Assembly: GCA_964458705.1 (NCBI GenBank)
Contig: CAYWKD010000015.1
Coordinates: 13,665-77,664 of the forward strand
From: JAAUTG01 sp964458705
GTDB lineage: Bacteria > Bacteroidota > Bacteroidia > Chitinophagales > Saprospiraceae
DNA: 64,000 bases
Direction: 5' to 3'
Positions 17,030-25,200 of the stretch are shown here, piece after piece; the first letter of the stretch is position 1, and each line of letters begins with the position of its first letter. Position numbers and translations under genes: made by a program. The notes beneath the pieces are model-generated. The model had not been told where the DNA came from, did not search any database, and saw only the letters and a program-made list of their open reading frames with translations.

Positions 17030-19096
17030 TTATCTACTCATTCCAATTCGTTCGCCATTTTTATATTTGACGATAAATGCACCGCTATATCCATTTTGCG
17101 AAGCCGTATTTAAAATGTCTTGCGCTTCTGCTTTGCTGCGAAAATCCCCTAGAAGCACTCTAGTCAATCCCTTATCACTAATGAACTCATAATCAATTCT
17201 ACCTAGTTTTCTGACCGAGTCATAGCGCTTATCGTTTCGATTGAAGTTTGCCAATGCAATAATTTGTACTTTATAATAAGTGCCATTGAGCTTAGGTGCG
17301 TCCGTCCGAATTTTAAATGCTTCTGAATCAGTGCTTGGCGTGTAGGTGTATTCTGTTACGGTTTCCATAATTGGGCGACTCGATGGCTCAGAAATTGAAG
17401 CGTCTGAAGAAGGAGTTTCAGTATTGATAGGATTAATAGCAGATGGAGTTGGGATAGAATTTTCTGGCGTACTGATGACACTATTTGAGCTTGTGTTACT
17501 ATTGGGCTTGAGGTAAAGTGTCTCAATCTGAGCAGCAATATTGTTAGGATTAACAATCATTGTTGTTGGCTGGTAGCCTGCTTTATCTGCTATTATCTTG
17601 TAGGTCTGATTTTTAGCTAATTGAAAAAAATAGCTGCCATTATCAAAAACTTGGCGCTCTATTATTGCCGTTTGTTGGTCACTCACTATTTCATAGATTG
17701 AGACCTCGACTCCTTGCACAGGAATATTATTTAATTCATCATAAACAGTACCTTTAATTACGACAGATGATGGCTCACCTGTAATTTTGAACTCAAAAAT
17801 ATCTTCATGCGCCGAGGTCATTTTATTTGGAGGATAGGTTCTATTTGATACAAAAAACCCACCATCTCCATAGCGATTCTCAACGTAGAAGTAGTCATCT
17901 GCACCAGAATTGAAAGGACTACCAAGATTGTTTGGTTTTTCCCAAATAGAACGATTACCCTTAATTTTAAAAATATCTAAGCCTCCCATTCCAATATGTC
18001 CGTCGGAACTGAAGTAGAGTATTCCATCTTTTACATCAAAAAATGGTGTCAGTTCATTGTTGGCGGTATTTACTTTTGCGCCTGCATTGCGTGGTGGATC
18101 AAAGTTGAATCCTTCGTCACTCATTTCTCTACTTGTGTACCATATATCCATACCACCTTGACCACCTGTACGATTGGAGGCAAAATAAAGTATCTCTTTA
18201 TCTCCATCTTGAATCACCGAAGGTTGAGTGGAAGTGATGCCTTCTTGATTGATGGTTTCAGGTAGTCGTTCAGGCGCACCCCAAAGTGTGCCATTTTTCT
18301 GTGTTACATATATTTCACATCGTGTCGTTAGGTAGCCCCAGTTTTCGACTGATTTACAAACGGTGAAGTAAATGCGTTTTTCATCGGATGTATAAGTAGC
18401 ATTACAGACGTGATGATCCTCTAGGCTGGTAAACTGTGCTGGAACTACCACACCGTCCCAACTGCGGAAGCCTTTGCTCGTTTCAAATATCTTTGCTTTC
18501 CCCATTTTGGTAGAAGAAAAAAGTATTCTTTCATTTCCGAAAGGAGTAGGCGCAAACTCTGTAAATTCAGAGTTGATAATTTTATCAGCATGTGTGATCC
18601 GCACTTCTCGATTAGGATTGGCTTGATATTCTTTAGCCTTTTCGCAGCCTTCTAACTCCATCATGGCTCTAGCTACAAGATTAGCAGCATCCTCATCTGT
18701 ATAGTTGTTGGCAAAATCGCGAAAGGTCTCCACTGCCAACTCATACTGTTCATTTTGTTTCAAGGCAAGTGCGTAGTTTAGCTTGGCTTTTGGGTATTTT
18801 TTTGTTTGATCTTTTATAAATCCAAAGGCTTCAATTGCTTTTTCATAGTCCTTTACAATAAAATAGCAAGTTCCCGCTTGTTGAATAAGGTCTAACTTTT
18901 TAGGTTTTTTTAGCCAAGCTTGTTCAAAATGTATAGCTGCTTTTGCATACTGTGATTCAGCATACATTTCTTCTGCATAATTTCGATGTTTTTTCCATTT
19001 CCAGTTGCTTGTGTCTTCTTCGGAAAGTTTCGATTGGGCATAGCCTTGATAGGTTATAAAGGACAAGGTTAGGTATATAATAAGCAGTCGTGGCAT
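17030..19096 (-). CDS. PorE-like periplasmic protein: TPR, WD40-like propeller, CarboxypepD_reg and SPOR domains
   Basis: The 688-residue product (ATG at 19096; a TTG at 19117 adds seven residues before the signal) has a signal peptide, TPR helices (about 40-155), a PD40/WD40-like propeller (about 180-430; repeats such as ILFSSTKMGKAKIFE, EILYFASNRTGGQGGMDIW, ILYFSSDGHIGMGGLDIF), a CarboxypepD_reg domain (about 440-530), a Ser/Pro/Thr linker, and a C-terminal SPOR domain (about 605-680). The TPR-propeller-CRD order is that of T9SS PorE, but PorE ends in an OmpA domain. SPOR would bind denuded septal peptidoglycan. It could be a T9SS or envelope-anchoring component; that is inference. Confidence 0.85.
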   Translation of the reverse strand: MPRLLIIYLTLSFITYQGYAQSKLSEEDTSNWKWKKHRNYAEEMYAESQYAKAAIHFEQAWLKKPKKLDLIQQAGTCYFIVKDYEKAIEAFGFIKDQTKKYPKAKLNYALALKQNEQYELAVETFRDFANNYTDEDAANLVARAMMELEGCEKAKEYQANPNREVRITHADKIINSEFTEFAPTPFGNERILFSSTKMGKAKIFETSKGFRSWDGVVVPAQFTSLEDHHVCNATYTSDEKRIYFTVCKSVENWGYLTTRCEIYVTQKNGTLWGAPERLPETINQEGITSTQPSVIQDGDKEILYFASNRTGGQGGMDIWYTSREMSDEGFNFDPPRNAGAKVNTANNELTPFFDVKDGILYFSSDGHIGMGGLDIFKIKGNRSIWEKPNNLGSPFNSGADDYFYVENRYGDGGFFVSNRTYPPNKMTSAHEDIFEFKITGEPSSVVIKGTVYDELNNIPVQGVEVSIYEIVSDQQTAIIERQVFDNGSYFFQLAKNQTYKIIADKAGYQPTTMIVNPNNIAAQIETLYLKPNSNTSSNSVISTPENSIPTPSAINPINTETPSSDASISEPSSRPIMETVTEYTYTPSTDSEAFKIRTDAPKLNGTYYKVQIIALANFNRNDKRYDSVRKLGRIDYEFISDKGLTRVLLGDFRSKAEAQDILNTASQNGYSGAFIVKYKNGERIGMSR

Positions 19097-19233
19097 ATAG
19101 CAATGTTTTAGTGGCAATTGACCTATAATGTGAGTAATTAACTTGAGAAAGAATTACAAATAATTAAAATTTTGATAATCAATACTTTACTGTAAACACA
19201 AAGTACACTTAAATTTGTATTGGCACTTAATAA

Positions 19234-19812
19234 TCAGCCATTTGATTTATTTAACACCAAATCAATTATAGTAGAAAAATACTTGTGTTCTAATAATCGT
19301 ACTTTTTCAGCGATTTCTTCTGGCGTATTACTTTTATCTATTTTACAACTTGCTTGAAAAATGGTTGCACCTTCATCGTATTGTTCGTTAACATAGTGAA
19401 TAGTGATGCCAGACAGTGGTTCATTTGCTTTTTTTATGGCTTGATGTACTTTTATACCATACATTCCTTTACCGCCGTACTTAGGTAATAACGCTGGATG
19501 AATGTTAACTATTTTTTGCGTATATGCTTTCACTAAATAAGAGGGAATTAACCACAAGAATCCAGCTAATACAATAAAATCAATTTGAAATTGCTTAAAT
19601 TCATTCAGAATTTGATCGGTATCATATAAAGATGAACGATTGATAACGAGCGAAGAAATACTTTCTCTTTCAGCAATATTCAAGACAGGAGCATTGGGTC
19701 TATTGGTAACAATTAATTGTATGTTTACCTCCTCTCGCTCCCTGAAATAGTCAATAATTTTTTGTGCATTACTTCCTGTCCCAGAAGCAAAAATTGCAAT
19801 GTTTTTAGGCAT
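19234..19812 (-). CDS. purN: Phosphoribosylglycinamide formyltransferase
   Basis: PurN uses 10-formyl-THF to formylate glycinamide ribonucleotide (GAR) in the third step of purine synthesis. The 192-residue enzyme begins NIAIFASGTGSNAQKII (GAR phosphate site), and the catalytic residues are Asn103 and His105 in VNIHPALLP and Asp146 in YDEGAT. The length is normal for the family. It is 137 bases upstream (in gene direction) of the PorE-like gene and 37 bases downstream of a secreted-protein gene on the same strand; no other pur gene is present. Confidence 0.95.
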   Translation of the reverse strand: MPKNIAIFASGTGSNAQKIIDYFREREEVNIQLIVTNRPNAPVLNIAERESISSLVINRSSLYDTDQILNEFKQFQIDFIVLAGFLWLIPSYLVKAYTQKIVNIHPALLPKYGGKGMYGIKVHQAIKKANEPLSGITIHYVNEQYDEGATIFQASCKIDKSNTPEEIAEKVRLLEHKYFSTIIDLVLNKSNG

Positions 19813-19849
19813 CTTTTTTAGCGTTATTTCTACGAATTTAGTTAATACC

Positions 19850-21439
19850 CTAATTGCCGAACTCTAATTTCCCAAACCTAAACTGCTTTCCCAATTCCCC
19901 ATAAATTACCATTGATTTTCTTCCTATTTGTTTGCATACTTTAGGGCGCGTTACTAAATCAACTTCACGATTGGGAAAAAGTGGTGCAATATTCCAATCT
20001 CCTTCTTTATTTACCTCTACTAATGCAACAACTGAATTGCGTCCATCGAAATTATAAATTCGGTTTTGGTTGTCATTATCAAAGTTGCGGCGATTATCAT
20101 TGAAGATAAGGTAAATTTTATCTCGTACAATGGACATAGCATAACTAGAAAAATAGCCATCGTCATTCATGGTTACTTGTCGTTTTGGAATACGTGTTGC
20201 CCACTCAATTGTACCATCAGGGCGAATATTCACAATAATGATATCATTGTAATGATAAAAATAATCATACCTGAATGTACCGTACCAGAAGTCTCTATAG
20301 CTTCGCTCATAAACATAATACTGCTCTCCGATCATCAATGCACCACCATCACTCCTCAGAATGAGTTCATCCAGTGCAAAGCGATACAGTTCTGGTGCTC
20401 GGTTGGTATTGCCAGTTCGCTCTGCATCTCTAGCACGCTCTTTCTGGCGATCCGAGTAAAACTCTGTTAAAAACTCAAAGTCGAAGGATTTTTGATTTTG
20501 GTTGTAAACTTCTTTAGTTTGAGCATTGATTCTGAAAAAATACGTACCTTTTACACTTGAAGTTCCTTTTTTAGAATAAAATCCTGAGCAGATCAAATCG
20601 CCATTGTTGGCTACTTGGAACGTCAAATCAGTAATAAAATCTTCCTTTAGACCAATGCGATATTCATCTGATTTCCCCCCCTGACTATTGTAAGCTAAAA
20701 TAACATATTGATAATTTGGTTGCCCCGCTCGTTTTGCTTTTGCTTTATCTTGATAAATAATTCCAAGCAAGTAAACATTCCCCTTTTTGTCCACTTTATA
20801 ATCTTCTACAGAAAAAACCTCATCGTTGTAGGGCAAAACAATATCGTCTGTCCATAGTGGTTCAAATTGCTGATCAAAAACTGCCAGTTTAAATCGCTCT
20901 GGTGTCCCTTTTTCATAGGGTAATTGCTGAAAAATGAGAAGTTTAGAGCTGTCTATTGACTGAGCCATATCAAACTCGCCCTCGCGAATCAAATTCCTAG
21001 TCTCGAACGAACCAATCATCTCTAAGTCTCTGTCGCTGATGCTTAAACGTTGCTTGTCAATGCGCTGTTTGAATAAATAGTTCTGCTTTTTCGCTTGATT
21101 GTGAAAAGAAGTTAATAAATAAAATTCGTTGTTTAACCTGAGGATTCGCTCAAACTTGCGTTTTTTATTATTGTATTTGAGATCAAATTCTCTCGCTTTC
21201 TTGAGATTCATGTTTTGATCATATAGCTCCATATAAATACGGACTTGATCTGGGGAGTTCCCCTCTTTTATGCGTTGTGCATATAAACCTTCTGATGTGT
21301 TAGCAATGATACCTGTCAGCCGAGCATTGTTAGGTTCTTTTAATTGCTCTCCCCAGTTTACTTTAACATTAGGACGCTCAATCTGCCCCCACCCTATCTG
21401 AGTAACGAGTAATAATAAATATATAACTTCTTGTTTCAT
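19850..21439 (-). CDS. Secreted protein of unknown function, probably beta-propeller
   Basis: I do not recognise this 529-residue protein as a named family. It has a signal peptide (EVIYLLLLVTQIGWGQ) and then repeated blocks of the type KKGNVYLLGIIY, NNGDLICSGFYS, SDGGALMIGEQY and VRDKIYLIFNDN, about 45-60 residues apart, as in beta-propeller blades. A patch rich in Tyr/Phe (YRDFWYGTFRYDYFYHYND) lies near 395. It ends FRFGKLEFGN, without a T9SS sorting domain. It precedes purN on the same strand by 37 bases, but a functional link is unlikely. Confidence 0.65.
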   Translation of the reverse strand: MKQEVIYLLLLVTQIGWGQIERPNVKVNWGEQLKEPNNARLTGIIANTSEGLYAQRIKEGNSPDQVRIYMELYDQNMNLKKAREFDLKYNNKKRKFERILRLNNEFYLLTSFHNQAKKQNYLFKQRIDKQRLSISDRDLEMIGSFETRNLIREGEFDMAQSIDSSKLLIFQQLPYEKGTPERFKLAVFDQQFEPLWTDDIVLPYNDEVFSVEDYKVDKKGNVYLLGIIYQDKAKAKRAGQPNYQYVILAYNSQGGKSDEYRIGLKEDFITDLTFQVANNGDLICSGFYSKKGTSSVKGTYFFRINAQTKEVYNQNQKSFDFEFLTEFYSDRQKERARDAERTGNTNRAPELYRFALDELILRSDGGALMIGEQYYVYERSYRDFWYGTFRYDYFYHYNDIIIVNIRPDGTIEWATRIPKRQVTMNDDGYFSSYAMSIVRDKIYLIFNDNRRNFDNDNQNRIYNFDGRNSVVALVEVNKEGDWNIAPLFPNREVDLVTRPKVCKQIGRKSMVIYGELGKQFRFGKLEFGN

Positions 21440-21576
21440 TGTATAATTTCAAGTATTTAGAAAGTAAAGGTACACCTTTGAGTTTAGAGAATAAAAATGA
21501 AGCAACCACAAACCTAGGTAAACTGTTTCGGAAATAGCAAATACACAAATTTATCGGACGTTACAAACAAAAAAAT

Positions 21577-21789
21577 ATGATAACATTAACATTTAAAACA
21601 AACATCAACTGTGGTAGCTGTATCAGAAGTGTAACAGACTTTATAGAAGACATTGAAGGTGTAGAGCAGTGGAAAGTCAATACGGATATACCTGAAAAAA
21701 TATTGAAAGTGGAAGGAGATATGACAGCACAAAAAGTAATAGCAGCAGTAGAAGAAGCAGGTTTTGACATTGAACTTATTGAGCAGTGA
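21577..21789 (+). CDS. Heavy-metal-associated (HMA) domain protein
   Basis: The 70-residue protein is one HMA ferredoxin-like domain with the metal motif Cys12-x2-Cys15 in NINCGSCIRSV and the rest of the fold (VNTDIPEKILKVEG, AAVEEAGFDIELIE). It probably binds Cu+ or a similar thiophilic ion, as in CopZ-type chaperones. No copper ATPase is adjacent. The two Cys sit in an N-C-G-S-C context instead of MTCxxC. It is 19 bases upstream of the RNase P RNA, with which it could share a transcript. Confidence 0.88.
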   Translation: MITLTFKTNINCGSCIRSVTDFIEDIEGVEQWKVNTDIPEKILKVEGDMTAQKVIAAVEEAGFDIELIEQ

Positions 21790-21808
21790 TGATATTTATT
21801 TAATCAAT

Positions 21809-22177
21809 GTTGCCAACCATCCTATCGCAGGTTTCGCTCAGGCGAAGCATGAGGAAAGTCCGGACAACGTAGAGTGCCACGCCATCTAACGGATGGGATT
21901 CTGATTACATCAGAATACAGAGAGTGTCGCAGAAAATAACCGCCTCGATCATTTTCGGGGTAAGGGTGAAAACGTGTGGTAAGAGCGCACGACGCTTCAA
22001 AGTGATTTGAGGGGTGGATAAACCTCGTGGGTTGAAATGCCATGTACACCGACAACTAAGAGTTACTCGCTCAATGTCGGGGGGTAGGCAGATAGAGTTG
22101 AATTGTAAGATTCAACCTAGATAAATGATAGGAATCCGCACTATGCGGTTACAGAATCCGGCTTATCGGTTGGTAAC
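21809..22177 (+). ncRNA. rnpB: RNase P RNA (catalytic subunit, type A-like)
   Basis: This RNA cleaves the 5' leaders from pre-tRNAs. It shows the conserved GAGGAAAGTCCGGAC (21851-21865), the AGAGTGCCAC block, GGGTAAGGGTGAAAAC with GTGGTAAGAGCGCAC (from about 21958), the GATAAATGATAGG region and ACAGAATCCGGCTTAT (22151-22166). Ends are set by the P1 helix, in which GTTGCCAACC (21809-21818) pairs with GGTTGGTAAC (22168-22177) with one mismatch. ORFs drawn inside it on the minus strand are spurious. A terminator hairpin follows. Confidence 0.95.
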
Positions 22178-22187
22178 AGTTTTCTAG

Positions 22188-22229
22188 TTTCAAGTTGGCA
22201 GGCAAACTAAGATACCTACCAACTTGAAA
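22188..22229. terminator. Terminator between rnpB and the T9SS cargo gene
   Basis: TTTCAAGTTGGCAGG (22188-22202) and CCTACCAACTTGAAA (22215-22229) form a 15-bp stem with one mismatch and a 12-base loop. It lies just after rnpB and four bases beyond the stop of the convergent 1765-residue gene, so it can terminate both. Confidence 0.75.
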
Positions 22230-22232
22230 TTA

Positions 22233-25200
22233 TTAGTTACTGCCTATTGTATAAAGAGAAGGCTTCACAACTTGCAAAAAGCTAAATTGCTCGCCAGTTT
22301 CCAAATAAATCATTTGTACCGCATAAACGCCCGGAACAATAGGCGCTAGTAAACTACCTGTACTAATACCTATAGTTGCAGTGTAATATTCTATGCGCAC
22401 AACCCTTCCCTGCATATCGTGCATAATGACTCTAACATCTTGTTCTATCGGACTTCTAAACTCTAAGGTGATGAATCGTCCTGCCTCTACTGGATTGGGG
22501 TAAGCTAAATAGCTTGGTATGATAGCAGTAGAGCCAATTTTAATATTCATAGACTGGCTACAATTTTGCTTATCCGTCACGGTAACGGTATAAATTCCTA
22601 AATCAACATTTTCTAAAATATTTCCTTCAGTTCCATTATTCCATCTGATTTCATAAGGAGGTTCACCACCTGTTACTTCTATAATGGCTCTTCCGGTACC
22701 TTCACCGTTATCCTCAATTATTTCTGTGGCTGAAATATTAATTGGTTCTGTAACTGATAAATTGAGCGTGATAATACTGTCGCAGCCTGCTACACTCATC
22801 AATGTATCTTGATAAGTGCCTGATTCTGAGTAGTAATTTAAACCTAAACGATAACTTTTTCCTGCACAGACCGTTGCTGAAATCATGCTAGGATCACTTG
22901 TGATGAAATCTAAATTAACAACGACAATACTATCACAAAGTCCCGCTCTAGCTATGTGCTCAATGCCATTTGGTAAAGACTGATCGTACATTTGTCCGTT
23001 TACCTCGATAGATTCTCCAGCACAAAGTAATTCGCTGTAATGAGTAATGGGTTCTTTTGAAATCTTTAAATCTACAATTACAATACTATCGCAAAGTTCT
23101 GCTCCACGAGGTATGTGTTCTTCACCATATACCTTATCTTTTCCATAGGTGGTGCCATTGATTACAATAAATTCACTTTCACATAAAGTCTCTGTTATTC
23201 TAGTGATAGGTGACACATCTACCTCAATCATTTGGGTAATAGTATCTTGACCGTTTTCGTTACTTGCAATGAGCATCGCTTCGTAAGTGCCTGAATTTCT
23301 GTAGATTACTACCTCATTTTTATTCGTGCTTATGCTCGGAGAGCCACCCGGAAAGTACCATTCTGCATTATCCATATTATTTTGTGATAAATTGATAAAA
23401 CTCACCACTTTACGGTCACAATTTTCTTCTTCTATAGCTCTGAAGGTAGCAGTTGGAGGAGCTGAAATTGTAATAGTCTGCGTAATCGTATCGCCAGGAC
23501 AGAAAGAATAAGGTACTAGTTTTACCTCATAAGTTCCATTGTTTCTAAAGTCATAAGTAGGTTGTGGCGATGGAAAAGTAGAGCCTGTTCCAAAGTCCCA
23601 GAAAAAATTAATAAAGTCGTCGATCTCGGAGTCAATGAAAAAAGTGGCTTTTGTTCCGTCTATTTCTGCATGAAACTCAGCAGTAGGCTTGTCTCTTACA
23701 TCTATATATTGGTCAATTGTATATTCGTGTGTGCCTGCATCATTGCTAACTTTCAATGTAACAGCGTAGTGCCCAGTATCTGGATAAGTAACTATTGGAT
23801 TCGGCAAGGTAGAAGAACTTGGTATTCCTCCAGGGAAAGTCCATTCATGACGATCTGCATCAGTAGAAATACTTTCAAATTGAACTTCAAATGGCAGGCA
23901 TCCAATCTGCTCTGCTGCTTTTATTCCTGCCACTGGTACGTTGATAATATTAGTGGAACGCATCAAGAAAACAGGTGTTCCTGTTAGGCGAATATTCAAC
24001 GTACTGACGATTTCTTCTATATCTGTTTCCGAATGATCCCATTCGCATTTGGTCAATTCCTTAAAACTAAAACTAGAAGGAAAACTGTAAGTTGCAGCAG
24101 CTTCTTCTGTATTATCTGTTCTAGTTTCCGCCCATAATACATAAATGTAGTTACCTTTTACATCTCTAAATGCTCCACCTTTTACGCCATCTGGCAGCCT
24201 TAAAGAAGCAGTATGTTCTGCATCATAGGTTGTACCGAAAAGCATATCAGAAGTTGTTTTGTAAGCAATACCCGCTTGGGTCTTGTTTTGAGTGTATATT
24301 CTTGTTCCCTGCACTTTATTATACAGTCCCATCAGATGAAATTCAAAACTTGCATCTTCTTCAAATTCTCGTTCTGCTAAGGAGTAAATATGTAATTGCA
24401 TGAATCTATTGATCGCTGCACTCACATAAGCCTTTATGGTAAAGTTGCGCTGCACCTCGTCTCCGCCAATGAAGTCATTAAAATTGTGGCGTGGGATGTT
24501 GCATTCTGTGATTGTCCAATGTTTGTTTGGATAAGTATCCCCATCATAACCATACTGGTCAAGCACGCCTTGCATGTTATTTCTCACCCGCATCAATCCA
24601 TCGGCTGCTCCGTCAGAATGTCTTTTATAGGCAAACCCATTGATATTAGAATCCCAGTACTTGGTGCTACCATCAAAGTGCGGATAAGAATGAAAGCCCA
24701 TTACATCAAAATACGCTCCTCCACGATGCGGATAATCCTCTGTTACGCTTCCATCTACTGGGTTATCAGTATTTCGAAGGACAGCATCTAGAAAACTCAA
24801 GTAACCAGTTCCTGAAAGTGTTACATAATCATCTGGCTCAAGTGTTTTTATGATTTCATAGCTAATCCTCAGCGTTCTTATGAAATGCTGTATTGGCGCT
24901 CGCAGTTTATAATCGCAAGGATCGGGATCATCTACCCACCAGTTGCCCGGTTGATTTTCATTTAGCCAACCTCTTGCACCAGTGTAATCAAATCCCGGCT
25001 CATTCCATATCTCCCAAAATTTGATATGATCGCCATAATCTTGAACCAAGCGATAGAGATAAAGAGCATAGTGGTTCTCGTCATTTATGGGTGTTCCATT
25101 TTCACCATTGTCCCAAATATCGGTGTAAAGATTGGCAAACATTTCTGATTGAGCTGTAGGGCAGTAATGGTTTGGATCGCGCTCCTGTTGAGCAGGAAAA

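Noticed and set aside
21822..22055. Open frame on - of 77 codons
   Set aside because: It lies inside the RNase P RNA, whose conserved blocks and P1 helix are clear.
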